From Sphingobacterium bovistauri (GTDB lineage Bacteria > Bacteroidota > Bacteroidia > Sphingobacteriales > Sphingobacteriaceae), in contig NZ_JADEYP010000027.1 in NCBI RefSeq assembly GCF_020295405.1, forward strand, positions 1 to 61,103: 61,103 bases of DNA, written 5' to 3'. The position numbers and the translations under genes were made by a program. The stretch's first letter is position 1, and every line of letters begins with the position of its first letter. Below, piece by piece: positions 43,738 to 53,486 of the stretch. A model generated the notes under the pieces. The model was given only the letters and a program-made list of their open reading frames with translations, was not told the origin of the DNA and did not search any database.

Positions 43738-44412
43738 ATGCGTAAAATTATTTACTTCCTATTGATTTTTTTGTGTAGCAGAAATGGATATGGGCAGGGG
43801 GTGGTATCTGTCATATTAGATAGAAAACACTTGACAACAGTTCTCGAAAATGGAGCTGCCCGTACCGCAGCAGAGCTAACACACAACAGTTACCTCGGAA
43901 CTATCCATGACAGACTAGATGATATCAACTTCAATGTTAGCGCTGTGGTTTTAGTGCAAGATATGATTCACCGTTCGCTAACAGAAGTTGATCAGGCATT
44001 GCGCACGGGGCTTACAGTACGGCAGATTGCACAGATTAGTACCGAGATCGTTGCTGAATGTAATGCGATGATTCAAACAGCAAAAGAGGATCCTCATTTA
44101 TTGCTTTTTGCTGAAGAGATTGCCCTACAGTTGAAAAACAGAGGTGTTAATCTCGTCGCTGAAGTTTCCAGCTTCGTATTGAAAGAGGGACAGAATTTAT
44201 TGATGGATTACAGCAAACGCGATCAATTGCTTCGTAAGATTGTACTCGAACTCCAAGTCATGCGAGCCCTAGCCTATAGTATGCACAAATCAATGTATTG
44301 GGCAAAGTTGCGTGGAGTTTTTCGAACCCTTAACCCTTATAGTCAATTTATTAATACCGATAAACGTATAATCGAAAATATACGCTATAACATTAATCAA
44401 TTAAAGAATTAG
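43738..44412 (+). CDS. Secreted conjugation protein, paralogue 3 of 3
   Basis: 224 aa from ATG 43738. Signal peptide (IIYFLLIFLCSRNGYGQ), helical mature part. LMDYSKRDQLLRKIVLELQVMR and SMYWAKLRGVFRTLNPYSQFINTDKR align directly with paralogue 1, so 1 and 3 are the closer pair. Part of the same tightly packed operon (2 bp after paralogue 2). Confidence 0.65.
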   Translation: MRKIIYFLLIFLCSRNGYGQGVVSVILDRKHLTTVLENGAARTAAELTHNSYLGTIHDRLDDINFNVSAVVLVQDMIHRSLTEVDQALRTGLTVRQIAQISTEIVAECNAMIQTAKEDPHLLLFAEEIALQLKNRGVNLVAEVSSFVLKEGQNLLMDYSKRDQLLRKIVLELQVMRALAYSMHKSMYWAKLRGVFRTLNPYSQFINTDKRIIENIRYNINQLKN

Positions 44413-44415
44413 CTT

Positions 44416-45198
44416 ATGAAATTAATAGTTTCCATTTTGTTGTTCCTAGCAACTTGCGCGTTCCAACAGAGCATTGCGCAGACAGTCAGGTACCTGACCG
44501 ACCAACATATTGTCAACCAGCAGCAGCGCATGGTGTATAAACAATGGGATTCAAATAAGTTTACCCCTACAAAAGGTTTTCTTGGGCTCAATCCAAATTA
44601 TTGGTTGACCTGGGCATGGCACCCCAATTACCCCAGAAAAGACTTAAGACCGCTCAGCGCGTCTGGACCGCAGACGCAACGATTGCTGCTTGTTGTAGCA
44701 ATGAAGAATACAGTGGAGGCTTATAAAAAGCATACTGACACCCTTAGGAATTTAGCTCTTAGTGAAATAACAGGTTATTCTGGAGCTACCTCAATAGCTG
44801 ATCCACTATGGCAAATTTACTACCAAAATGAATTAAAACTACTTATGGAGCAGGATGATCCTCTTCAAGGAAGTACATTAGAGGTTAAACAGTACATGAC
44901 TAGAACTGGAGCGCTAGAATGGTATACGGAAGAGATGAGAGCGCTGGCGCAGCGGCTAAATTCGACCAGATCATTAAATATGGAAAGGGAATCAAGCATC
45001 ATGACTTATCACCTTATCCTGCAGGAATACCGGCAACTTCTAGCTACATGGGATGCTAAAAAACAAAGGGCCGACTTATATCTTAAACTCAGTCAGGTAA
45101 ATGCGCAAATAAAGGGATTGCACTGGTCGACTTTGGCACCAGCTGGTAGAAGTGATCGACAGATTGCAGATGATATATTAAGTAAATCCAAATTCTAA
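44416..45198 (+). CDS. Secreted conjugation protein, 260 aa
   Basis: Signal peptide ending near SIAQ-TVRYL. The mature part contains a Trp-rich segment (LGLNPNYWLTWAWHPNYP, about 56-73) and a helical remainder (ALEWYTEEMRALAQRL; QEYRQLLATWDAKKQRADLY). I do not recognise a named domain, but the length and place before traJ make it a periplasmic or outer-face part of the transfer channel. 3 bp after paralogue 3. Confidence 0.6.
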   Translation: MKLIVSILLFLATCAFQQSIAQTVRYLTDQHIVNQQQRMVYKQWDSNKFTPTKGFLGLNPNYWLTWAWHPNYPRKDLRPLSASGPQTQRLLLVVAMKNTVEAYKKHTDTLRNLALSEITGYSGATSIADPLWQIYYQNELKLLMEQDDPLQGSTLEVKQYMTRTGALEWYTEEMRALAQRLNSTRSLNMERESSIMTYHLILQEYRQLLATWDAKKQRADLYLKLSQVNAQIKGLHWSTLAPAGRSDRQIADDILSKSKF

Positions 45199-45208
45199 AC
45201 GATACACG

Positions 45209-46345
45209 ATGAATTTTAATTTATTAATCTCAGCGATACCCTCTCAACAAGTAGCAGTAGATGTACCGCAATCATTTAAAGATACATTCAATTTTCAGCA
45301 AGGGAATGGGGTATACGATGATGTCATGATGTATTTTTTACGGCAGATGAAAAATACCCTTTGGACACATTATGATGCTTTTATTGCCGATGCTCAAGCG
45401 TTAAGTGCGATATTTATGCTCGTCTTTTTTGCCATTAAAGCCTATGAAATGATGGCTGGTGATAAGCAACTCGAAGTAATGCCTTTATTGCGTCCTTTTG
45501 GACTCGTGATGGTAATCTTATGGTGGCCTACTTTTACTAAAGTTATCGCTTACCCAACAGATCTTGTATCCCTTAAGACAGAAGTGCTATTTAACGAAAG
45601 TCAGACAGAGGTCAATAACCTGAGGTTAGAAAGGGCAAAATTGATGGTAGATGTCGCCGATCAGCTTCTTACCCTAGAAGCGGAAGCGGAGACGGCAAGA
45701 ATAGAGGCGGACACATGGTATGAAAAGGCTTGGGAATCTGTCCGATCATCGGTAAAGGAAGGTTTTTCACAAGTTTGGAATCCTATCGTAGAAATGAGTA
45801 ATAGACTAAAAGTGGGATGGCAGCTTTTAATGACTTCCTTACTGGAAATTTTAGCCATATGGTTACTTCGTATCTGTGTATATATCGTTTTTATTATACA
45901 GATCATTTATTCTACCATACTGCTTATACTCGGACCTTTTTCTGTGGCGGCAAGTATATTACCGGCTTTTCGTGATTCCTTTAGTACATGGGTAGCACGA
46001 TTTATTTCTGTTAATCTTTACTCTGGTATAGCTTATTTGGTGATGTATGTATCCTCACTGATTCAACATTATGCCATGGAAGCAGAGATATCTCGTTACC
46101 AGCAGCTAGTTGATACATCAGGGGCTGCGCTTGAAAAACTAACTGTATTTGCTTCTAACGGTGTACTGTCCTTCGGAATGGTTATAGGCACATTTGTAAT
46201 AGGAGCACTAACGATGCTTACTGTCCCAAGTATTTCAACTTGGATAATCTCCACGTCAGGAATTTCATCTGCAGCCTCAACGATGGGTAGAGGTTCGGGA
46301 AGCTTATCGCGAATAATGGGTAAAGTGATCAGAAAAGGATTATAG
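45209..46345 (+). CDS. traJ: TraJ, VirB6-like polytopic membrane protein
   Basis: 378 aa with about six membrane spans (for example 66-83, 97-113, 214-250, 262-285, 325-345) and a charged amphipathic helix between the second and third (LTLEAEAETARIEADTWYEKAW). The region around LILGPFSVAASILPAFRDSFSTWVARFISVNLYSGIAYLV is the TrbL/VirB6-like core. It forms the inner-membrane channel with TraK, TraM and TraG. Confidence 0.88.
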   Translation: MNFNLLISAIPSQQVAVDVPQSFKDTFNFQQGNGVYDDVMMYFLRQMKNTLWTHYDAFIADAQALSAIFMLVFFAIKAYEMMAGDKQLEVMPLLRPFGLVMVILWWPTFTKVIAYPTDLVSLKTEVLFNESQTEVNNLRLERAKLMVDVADQLLTLEAEAETARIEADTWYEKAWESVRSSVKEGFSQVWNPIVEMSNRLKVGWQLLMTSLLEILAIWLLRICVYIVFIIQIIYSTILLILGPFSVAASILPAFRDSFSTWVARFISVNLYSGIAYLVMYVSSLIQHYAMEAEISRYQQLVDTSGAALEKLTVFASNGVLSFGMVIGTFVIGALTMLTVPSISTWIISTSGISSAASTMGRGSGSLSRIMGKVIRKGL

Positions 46346-46364
46346 CATTAAATAGATAAAACAG

Positions 46365-46985
46365 ATGATTATAAAAAATATAGAATCCAAGATCAAACTA
46401 GCTACATTTCTATCTGCAGGTAGTTTAATAGTAGCTTTGGTTATGGTAATCAGCGTTTCGTTTTTTGCCTACAGACAGGTTCTCAATGCGCGTAAGAGTA
46501 TATACATCATGGATGAAGCAAATGTACCAATGTCTGCCAAACAGACCGATGTGCAGATGAACCGCGAAGCAGAATACCGATCTCATGTCGGACGATTCCA
46601 TAGCTTATTTTTTTCCCTTACGCCTGATGATCGGTTTATGGAATACCAAATGAAGCAAGCCATGTACCTGATTGATGAAAGTGGTGCTCTACAGTACAAT
46701 AACCTCAAAGAAAAGGGCTATTTTAACTCTATACTCTCTTCAAGTGCGGTGTTGACAATACGGACTGATAGCATAGTACTGGATATGCCTAAACGCTATT
46801 TCAAGTATTACGGAACACAAAAGATCGATCGAAGAAGCTCAACGATTACCCGTTCGCTGATCACCGAAGGATTTCTAAACGACCTAGAAATACGATCGGA
46901 TAATAATCCCCATGCTGTACTTATTAGCAACTGGAAAACCATCGCAAATAAAGATATCCAACATGCACAAAAAAACACCTTCTAA
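46365..46985 (+). CDS. traK: TraK, VirB8-like protein
   Basis: 206 aa. One N-terminal span (FLSAGSLIVALVMVISVSFFAY, 12-33), then a periplasmic alpha/beta domain with QMNREAEYRSHVGRFHSLFFSLTPDD (about 61-87) that marks TraK of CTnDOT-type systems. Assembly scaffold linking inner-membrane and outer-membrane parts. Overlaps traL by 23 bp. Confidence 0.9.
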   Translation: MIIKNIESKIKLATFLSAGSLIVALVMVISVSFFAYRQVLNARKSIYIMDEANVPMSAKQTDVQMNREAEYRSHVGRFHSLFFSLTPDDRFMEYQMKQAMYLIDESGALQYNNLKEKGYFNSILSSSAVLTIRTDSIVLDMPKRYFKYYGTQKIDRRSSTITRSLITEGFLNDLEIRSDNNPHAVLISNWKTIANKDIQHAQKNTF

Positions 46986-47397
46986 AAATAGTTTTAGAGC
47001 ACTAAAAAGTACCGTAATAGTCGAACATGCTGGAAAATTCAAAGCTATATTTCGCAGTCTAATAGATCGCTATCCTTTTTATTTCTTTCTGTGCATGTTT
47101 GGATGTATGCTAATTTCTGCAATACTCGCCTTTACAATCATGCGTGTAGATGAGTCCGCTAAGCTTCCAACATTTCCAGGACTAGATACTGAAGGGATAG
47201 TCAATACGACGACAAATATTATTGGGACTTATGGTGCTGTTTTAGAACTGGAGGAACTGCAACGTAGTATTGCTTTAATAATCCAAAAGGATTCGTTATC
47301 CGATTCCGATAGTATACAACTAAGCAATGCTCTAAAACGCTATGAACAGATTCAACGCACGCTTATACATTCTGTAGACACTAGCTCCAAACCATAA
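46963..47397 (+). CDS. TraL-like small membrane protein
   Basis: 144 aa from ATG 46963 (MHKKTPSKNSFRALKST). The first 30 residues are basic, one span follows (YFFLCMFGCMLISAILAFTIM, about 40-60), and the tail is a soluble helical region. Position and topology match TraL (DUF3989). The start chosen overlaps the end of traK; an upstream in-frame Met at 46912 lies well within traK and is less likely. Confidence 0.75.
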   Translation: MHKKTPSKNSFRALKSTVIVEHAGKFKAIFRSLIDRYPFYFFLCMFGCMLISAILAFTIMRVDESAKLPTFPGLDTEGIVNTTTNIIGTYGAVLELEELQRSIALIIQKDSLSDSDSIQLSNALKRYEQIQRTLIHSVDTSSKP

Positions 47398-47443
47398 ATA
47401 CAACTTCATTTCATTTCATCATCAACCCTAACATTTTAATAAG

Positions 47444-48631
47444 ATGAATGTAGATTTTAATAAACCAAGGTATGCCATACCGTTAATTTTGCTTCCTTTT
47501 CTGTGTATATTTTTTTACGTATATAAAAGTAGTTTCGGAAAAGAGGAACTACCTCAAGCAGGAGGGGAATCCTTGCAGACTGAACTAGCAGAAGTCTCTG
47601 ATCAAGTTCGTAACCGTTCCTTATCGGATAAACTAGATGCCTACCGTAACCAGTATAAACAAGCTGACGGGTATACGGCAATTGGACATATCCAAGAGGA
47701 GCAGCTGCTCAATGAAGCACCAAACACCTTGTACAATCAGCAAGAACGTAATATGCTTGACTCCATTGATCGTGCAATAAAGGGTAAATATGGTGGCAAT
47801 ACTAATGGATTTCCAGATGTAACACCCAGACAAGGATATCCAGTAAATGATCCACACGAACGTGCGCTGCAACAAGCCCTTCAGGAAATCAATAGCCCTC
47901 AGCGTGATCGTACACAAAAACTAGCACGAGAACCGGATGCTATGGAACTTTTTAGGCAGCAAATGGCAGTTATAGATAGTATCGGTAAAGCAAATGATCC
48001 AGACTACAAAGAGGAGCAAAATAGACGTCTAGAAAATGAACAGTTGCTAGTACAGCAACAACAACAGTTACGCCTAAATGTTACTAAAACCTCTGCTACA
48101 GCTGACTTATTTAATACGGTAAAGCCCAATGAGGAGGAAACGTTTATAACAGCTATTGTAGATCAAGAAATTAAAGGCTATGCTGGATCACGCCTGCGTA
48201 TACGCTTGTTGGAGGATATGTTCGCTGGAGATTTTTTGATAAAAAAAGGAACTTATATCTATGCGGATATTTCAGGCTTTTCAGGTCAGCGTGTAAATCT
48301 GACTATAAGCTCTATTATGAATGGACAACATATCCTTCCTGTTCGGCTTGATGTATACGATCATGATGGCTTGCGTGGACTTTATGTTCCAGCATCCGCA
48401 TTCCGTGAGTTTACCAAAGAACTAGGAGGTAATGCTAGTCAGGGAATGAATTTACAGCAGGCAGCTGAAAATAATAGTCAGCTGGTCATGAGTATGGTGC
48501 AGAAAATGTTTCAATCAACAACAGGTGCTGTACATAAGATGATCCGGCAGAACAAGGCTAAAATCAAATATAATACCATGGTATATCTAATTGATCCTGA
48601 GCAATTACGTAACAATCAAAAGAACTATTAA
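47444..48631 (+). CDS. traM: TraM, VirB10-like protein
   Basis: 395 aa. Short cytoplasmic N-terminus, one span (YAIPLILLPFLCIFFYVYKS, 10-29), a long Gln- and Arg-rich periplasmic linker (coiled coil with QLLVQQQQQLRLN, about 200), and a C-terminal beta domain (FITAIVDQEIKGYAGSRLRIRLLE; GTYIYADISGFSGQRVNLTI) of the TraM/VirB10 type. It transduces energy across the envelope. Its stop overlaps the traN start. Confidence 0.92.
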   Translation: MNVDFNKPRYAIPLILLPFLCIFFYVYKSSFGKEELPQAGGESLQTELAEVSDQVRNRSLSDKLDAYRNQYKQADGYTAIGHIQEEQLLNEAPNTLYNQQERNMLDSIDRAIKGKYGGNTNGFPDVTPRQGYPVNDPHERALQQALQEINSPQRDRTQKLAREPDAMELFRQQMAVIDSIGKANDPDYKEEQNRRLENEQLLVQQQQQLRLNVTKTSATADLFNTVKPNEEETFITAIVDQEIKGYAGSRLRIRLLEDMFAGDFLIKKGTYIYADISGFSGQRVNLTISSIMNGQHILPVRLDVYDHDGLRGLYVPASAFREFTKELGGNASQGMNLQQAAENNSQLVMSMVQKMFQSTTGAVHKMIRQNKAKIKYNTMVYLIDPEQLRNNQKNY

Positions 48632-49503
48632 TGTACATCTTTAAACTAAAACTCATGCAGATTAAATTATTCATACTTACTGTATTCCTACTGGTTACGG
48701 GGATTATAAAACTCGCTGCTCAAGACATTGCTGGTACTTTACAGCAAGAGCTTCCTAAATTGGTTTTGGATGGTATTAGCTCCATTCATATCATTTCACC
48801 CGAGCCGATACGCTATGTCGATATAGCGACACATCAGGTCGTAGGTGATCTTCCTGAGGTGAATATCTTGCGACTAAAACATGTGAGAGATTCAGTACAA
48901 AACTATGACCAACATAGCGCTGACCTTGGCGTAGTCACAATTATTGGTGAAAGTTTTATCGCACAATATAGACTTCGATTTTGTGAAGATCTGTCCTCAC
49001 AACATGCAGTAGCAAGCTTTGAAATAATGCCCGAGCATACCAAATCAATTGCTGTAATGCCTGAGCTCACTACGCCAGAGCTTAAACGTCATGCATTGAC
49101 TTTATTAACTGAGCGTAACAGCGTACCAATCCGAAAGTCCAGTAGTTATGGTATGCGTGCAGAACTTGGTGCTGTTTATACTGTTGGAGATCTCGTACTA
49201 CTAGATGTTACTTATTATAACAATACTAATCTCAGTTATGATATAGATGAGCTACGCTTTAAGATTGAAGATCGAAAAATTACAAAAGCCACAAATGTGC
49301 AGTCTATCGAGATAAAGCCTATCTGGCAGCTTTACCCACATAACACATTTAAAAAGAAGTATAGGAATATTTATGTACTCAAGAAAACTACTTTTCCAGA
49401 TAACAAAATACTTCATATTGAGCTTTCTGAAAAACAAATCTCAGGAAGGACATTGACTCTAAAAGTAAAATATAAGGATATACTTAACGCAGATACATTT
49501 TAA
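48631..49503 (+). CDS. traN: TraN (DUF4138), VirB9-like protein
   Basis: 290 aa. Signal peptide (best start may be Met9, 48655: MQIKLFILTVFLLVTG), then the DUF4138 beta domain beginning IHIISPEPIRYVDIATHQVVGDLPEVNIL, with YDIDELRFKIEDRKITKATN towards the C-terminus. Outer-membrane core component pairing with TraM. Last of the contiguous tra genes seen here; clear TraO, TraP and TraQ genes were not recognised. Confidence 0.9.
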   Translation: MYIFKLKLMQIKLFILTVFLLVTGIIKLAAQDIAGTLQQELPKLVLDGISSIHIISPEPIRYVDIATHQVVGDLPEVNILRLKHVRDSVQNYDQHSADLGVVTIIGESFIAQYRLRFCEDLSSQHAVASFEIMPEHTKSIAVMPELTTPELKRHALTLLTERNSVPIRKSSSYGMRAELGAVYTVGDLVLLDVTYYNNTNLSYDIDELRFKIEDRKITKATNVQSIEIKPIWQLYPHNTFKKKYRNIYVLKKTTFPDNKILHIELSEKQISGRTLTLKVKYKDILNADTF

Positions 49504-49524
49504 GATTATACACAATTAATCACG

Positions 49525-51516
49525 ATGGAAGAAAGTAAAGAACAGCAATCCATGCACCGCTTTCTTCAATTTGCCATTTATCTTTCCGTGGGTTTAGACA
49601 TCTTAATGTTTGTCTATGCAGAAAAGCTGGTTTCAGCACAGATTGCTGAACGATATGGCTTAGTACTTTTTCTTGAGCGCATGTCCAAGATTATCATCTA
49701 CCACTTTCCATTATATTGTAAACTGTTTACGCTTTTATTGATATGCTTAGTTGCCATAGGTACATTAAGCAGAAAGGAAAAGGATTTAAACCCTAAGAAT
49801 GCCATAGTATATCCACTAACCTTTGGGTTGATGATACTCTGTGCTAGTCTTTGGTTTTATGATAGACCTGGAGATATACTGAGTTTATATAGCAGTTGGT
49901 ATGATATAGGCTATATAATCTGTAGTCTACTTGGTGTGCTTTTGATCCACTTAGCGATGGACAATATCTCTAAGATTATACGTTCTAAGCTTGGGAAGGA
50001 TAAATGGAATGTAGAAGGCGAATCTTTTATGCAACCTACAAAGCCTAAAGTCACGGCCTATGCCGTCAATATACCTATGCTTTTTTACTACAAAAATCGG
50101 GTGCGTAAAGGATACGTCGTACTTGAAAATGTATTCAGAGGTACATTACTTGTAGGAACACCAGGAAGTGGAAAGAGTTTCGGTGTAGTCATGCCTGTGA
50201 TAAGGCAGTTTGTAGCATTAGAATTTACGTTATGTATATACGACTTTAAATATCCTGATCTTGGTAAAGTAGCTTATTACCACTATTTGCTCGCCAAAAA
50301 TCAGGGAAAGTGCCATAATTATGGTTTTCATGTTGTCAATTTGACTGAGCCGCAAAAGAGTAGACGAATTAATCCATGGAAATCTGAATACCTGCGTTCA
50401 TTAGCCGATGCATCTGAAACCGCAGAAGCTTTGGTTGAAGCAATGAAGAAAGGGGATAAGGGTGGAGGTAGTGATCAATTTTTCACCCAATCGGCTATCA
50501 ATTTTCTCGCTTCTTGTATTTATTTTTTCAGTAAATATCACGGGGGGAAGTACTCTAGTTTTCCGCATGTATTGGCATTTCTAAACCGCTCCTATGAAGA
50601 GATATTTACCGTATTATTTAGTAATAAAGAACTGGAGTCATTACTCTCGCCTTTTATGACGGCCTATAAAGCTAAAGCTTTTGATCAACTCGAAGGACAA
50701 GTGGGAACCTTAAAAATCTTTATCAGCAGGTTAGCTACAAAGGAAACATTTTGGGTGTTTTCTGGTGAAGATTTCGATCTTAAAATTTCTAATCCAGCAA
50801 GTCCATCTATTCTTATTTTGGCAAATGATCCAAATACGCAGAGTATTAATTCTGCTTGTTATTCAGTGATTCTGAATCGTATCACAAGGCTGGTTAACGC
50901 TAGAGGTAATAAACCTGTAGGATTGATTATCGATGAGGCACCAACACTCTATGCGCATAAGATAGAAAACCTTATCGCTCAAGCTCGCTCTAACTTAACT
51001 GCCGTATTGTTAGGCTTACAAGAGCTCCCGCAATTTCAGCAGCAATACGGCAAAGAAACTGCATCTACGATAGCCTCAGTAGTAGGAAATGTGCTTTCAG
51101 GCTCGGTAAGAAACAAAGAAACACTTGAATGGTTAGAACGAATATTTGGAAAGGTCAAACAGATCAACGAGAGCATTTCAATAGACCGCACTAAAACCTC
51201 TATATCTATTAGTGAAAGGTTAGAGCCATTGATACCTGCTGGTAAAATAGCATCATTAAAAGCAGGAGAGATGGTGGGTATGCTTGCCAGTGATGCTGTA
51301 GAAAAATACACCGGAAAATACGATACCTCTGCAATTAACTGCCGAATCAATCTTGACATTAAGGCTATTAAGGCAGAAGAAGAAGCCTATCAGGAACTAC
51401 CCATTTTTTATGATTTTGGAGGTAGACAAGATGAAATACTCATTCAAAATTTTTACAGTATAAATAATGAAGTTCTTGAGATTGTATCGGGGCTCAAATC
51501 TAGCAATGATTCTTAA
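49525..51516 (+). CDS. mobC: Type IV coupling protein (VirD4/TraD-like; MobC in CTnDOT naming)
   Basis: 663 aa. Three to four N-terminal membrane spans (about 14-35, 65-82, 92-110, 122-145), Walker A TLLVGTPGSGKSFGVV (about 207-222), YDFKYPDLGKVAYYH (about 243), and Walker B VGLIIDEAPTLYAHK (about 465) with LLGLQELPQFQQQYG. It recruits the relaxosome to the channel. Its end overlaps the next reading frame, but that gene probably starts further downstream. Confidence 0.93.
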   Translation: MEESKEQQSMHRFLQFAIYLSVGLDILMFVYAEKLVSAQIAERYGLVLFLERMSKIIIYHFPLYCKLFTLLLICLVAIGTLSRKEKDLNPKNAIVYPLTFGLMILCASLWFYDRPGDILSLYSSWYDIGYIICSLLGVLLIHLAMDNISKIIRSKLGKDKWNVEGESFMQPTKPKVTAYAVNIPMLFYYKNRVRKGYVVLENVFRGTLLVGTPGSGKSFGVVMPVIRQFVALEFTLCIYDFKYPDLGKVAYYHYLLAKNQGKCHNYGFHVVNLTEPQKSRRINPWKSEYLRSLADASETAEALVEAMKKGDKGGGSDQFFTQSAINFLASCIYFFSKYHGGKYSSFPHVLAFLNRSYEEIFTVLFSNKELESLLSPFMTAYKAKAFDQLEGQVGTLKIFISRLATKETFWVFSGEDFDLKISNPASPSILILANDPNTQSINSACYSVILNRITRLVNARGNKPVGLIIDEAPTLYAHKIENLIAQARSNLTAVLLGLQELPQFQQQYGKETASTIASVVGNVLSGSVRNKETLEWLERIFGKVKQINESISIDRTKTSISISERLEPLIPAGKIASLKAGEMVGMLASDAVEKYTGKYDTSAINCRINLDIKAIKAEEEAYQELPIFYDFGGRQDEILIQNFYSINNEVLEIVSGLKSSNDS

Positions 51517-51538
51517 ATTAATCTTTAACCTAATGCTG

Positions 51539-52111
51539 ATGCAACAAAAGTTTTTAATGTTCACTTTCCTGTTTCTTGTATATTCCAGCTTGTTGCGTGC
51601 ACAAGTAAAACAAATTAAAATTTACCCTGCTCTTGATTTAAAATTTAAACAATTGGCTGTTGAGCCAATTACTAATCTTGAAGAATCTAATTCGCTTGAA
51701 ACTGAATTAGTTGTTCAAATGCCTTTAATGGATGCTAGGGTAACCTCTGCATTTGGTTGGCGAAGGCACCCCGTAACAGGAAAATCTGATTTTCATCAAG
51801 GGGTAGATCTTGCAGGTAATGATAAGATTGTACGAAATATAATGGAAGGAAATGTAATTGATAGCGGATATCACAAAAACCTAGGGAATTATGTACGAAT
51901 TGATCATGGTAATTTTCGGAGTGTATATGGTCATTTATCCGCCATTACTGTAAAAGTACATCAGCAGATTAGTCCTGGATATCCGATAGGAATAACTGGA
52001 AGTTCGGGGCGCGTGACAGGTGAACATTTGCACTTTGGTATAATGTACGATGGGTTATATATCAATCCCATGGAATTTTTACAAAAACTAATTAATACTT
52101 CTCTTAAATAG
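51539..52111 (+). CDS. M23 family murein endopeptidase (LytM-like)
   Basis: 190 aa from Met at 51539 (MQQKFLMFTFLFLVYSSLLRAQ), which gives a clean signal peptide; earlier in-frame Mets lie inside or near the coupling-protein gene. The zinc site is present: HQGVDLAG (first His and Asp) and GEHLHFGIMYDG (His-x-His). VTSAFGWRRHPVTGK and SVYGHLS are also typical. It cuts peptidoglycan locally so the conjugation channel can cross the wall. Confidence 0.9.
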   Translation: MQQKFLMFTFLFLVYSSLLRAQVKQIKIYPALDLKFKQLAVEPITNLEESNSLETELVVQMPLMDARVTSAFGWRRHPVTGKSDFHQGVDLAGNDKIVRNIMEGNVIDSGYHKNLGNYVRIDHGNFRSVYGHLSAITVKVHQQISPGYPIGITGSSGRVTGEHLHFGIMYDGLYINPMEFLQKLINTSLK

Positions 52112-52118
52112 ATTGTTT

Positions 52119-52928
52119 ATGGATACAATTTTTTATCAGCAGGATATACCTGTTGCAGAACTAGAAAAATTGGGGCTACTTAATAATGGTAAACCTAATT
52201 TATCCGAAGAAGATATGAATGCGCTACTTTCTGGCCACAGAACAGAATTGATAACACTGCAGGATTTAAATGGTGATGGTATTCACATTAAAAAAATGGA
52301 TGCGAAAATATCCTTAGAAAGAACAGCAGATGGACAGGTGAGATTGCAGCTTCATCCCATATACCGTAATGTAAAAAAACATCCGCTATTACTTGATGAT
52401 GAAGTAGAACAACTTGAGCAAGGGAAATTGACTCATGTTGTAAAAACTTACCAAGAAGCGAACGGGAAAAGCAAATCTTGGATTATCGAATATGATCCAG
52501 AAACCAAAGAATTTATAGCTGCAGATCCTGAAAAGATTAAAGTGCCTACTATGATAAATGGTGAAAAGCTAAGTGAATTACAGAAAGAGCAATATAGAAA
52601 TGGTTCTGTAGTGGAACTTTCGGATGGCACTCGTCTTCAGCGACGAGCAAGTAGTCGGAGTGGAGTGATATCAAATAGAGAAGCCTTAATGTATTCTCTT
52701 GTGCTTGATGGTGGTATTTCTTATTTTCTAATTCATAACCTAAGAAATTTATTTGGTAACAAATCAAAACAAATGGACCCCTATACGGAGGGCTATCAAC
52801 GTGCACTTCAAGATATGAAGCAGCATGAACGAAATAAACCCATGATTAATCATTCATTTACAGCCAACAATCAGCCTGAGAACTATATAAAGCAGGAAAA
52901 CAGTTTAGGAAATACCTACAGCCGCTAG
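52119..52928 (+). CDS. DUF4099-like ICE protein
   Basis: 269 aa from ATG 52119. A DUF4099-type front (VAELEKLGLLNNGKPNLSEEDMNALLSGH), then beta-rich segments (AKISLERTADGQVRLQLHPIYRN) and a DUF3945-like repeat (VPTMINGEKLSELQKEQYRNGSVVELSDGTRLQRR). No catalytic motif. These proteins accompany transfer genes in Bacteroidota ICEs, and their role is unknown. The middle resembles part of the protein at 53834. Confidence 0.7.
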   Translation: MDTIFYQQDIPVAELEKLGLLNNGKPNLSEEDMNALLSGHRTELITLQDLNGDGIHIKKMDAKISLERTADGQVRLQLHPIYRNVKKHPLLLDDEVEQLEQGKLTHVVKTYQEANGKSKSWIIEYDPETKEFIAADPEKIKVPTMINGEKLSELQKEQYRNGSVVELSDGTRLQRRASSRSGVISNREALMYSLVLDGGISYFLIHNLRNLFGNKSKQMDPYTEGYQRALQDMKQHERNKPMINHSFTANNQPENYIKQENSLGNTYSR

Positions 52929-52934
52929 TAAGCA

Positions 52935-53486
52935 ATGCTGATTTTAAATCATATTGACAGTAACGTTAAAGATTATTTTTCAGCTTGGATTGATTTTAAT
53001 TTGCCTGAAGTTATTATGTATGAAAATACAGCAGGTTTAATTGAGCCAGTTATGGTTAGACAGCATTTCCTTTTCTATAGCACTGCTGATATGTTATGCT
53101 TTTGCCACTTTCATCAAAATCTGCTTAAAACCCCAGGTCATAATATCTTTACCGCTATCGGTTTAAATCCCTGTATAAATTTCCTTTTACAACTAAAAAG
53201 TCAATTTCCCAAGGCAAAAATTGTAACTGTTTTTGATAATGACCTGCTAGGAAAAGTGTTGGACTGTAAAGTTGTGCTAGCATACTTAGGACAACAGGCA
53301 AGTTTTAAGTTGCTAAAAAGTCAACTGAGTTTTTCCTATAAAGGAAATGAATTTACTGTTCCTGAATCATTTTTATCACTTCATCGCTTTCGCATGTTAA
53401 CAGGAATTCGTTCCAATCACCGAACACTAAAACCCAAAGGCGCTGTCTCATTTTCACAATTATTAGCGCAGCAATATTTAGTATGA
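52935..53486 (+). CDS. Toprim-like hypothetical protein of the ICE
   Basis: 183 aa. A possible toprim-type fold (NIFTAIGLNPCINFLL; AKIVTVFDNDLLGKVLDCKVVLAYLG, about 92-117), where DND could be the acidic pair. The N-terminus and C-terminus are not recognised. It is 6 bp after the DUF4099 gene and overlaps the next gene, so it belongs to the same operon. Confidence 0.55.
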   Translation: MLILNHIDSNVKDYFSAWIDFNLPEVIMYENTAGLIEPVMVRQHFLFYSTADMLCFCHFHQNLLKTPGHNIFTAIGLNPCINFLLQLKSQFPKAKIVTVFDNDLLGKVLDCKVVLAYLGQQASFKLLKSQLSFSYKGNEFTVPESFLSLHRFRMLTGIRSNHRTLKPKGAVSFSQLLAQQYLV

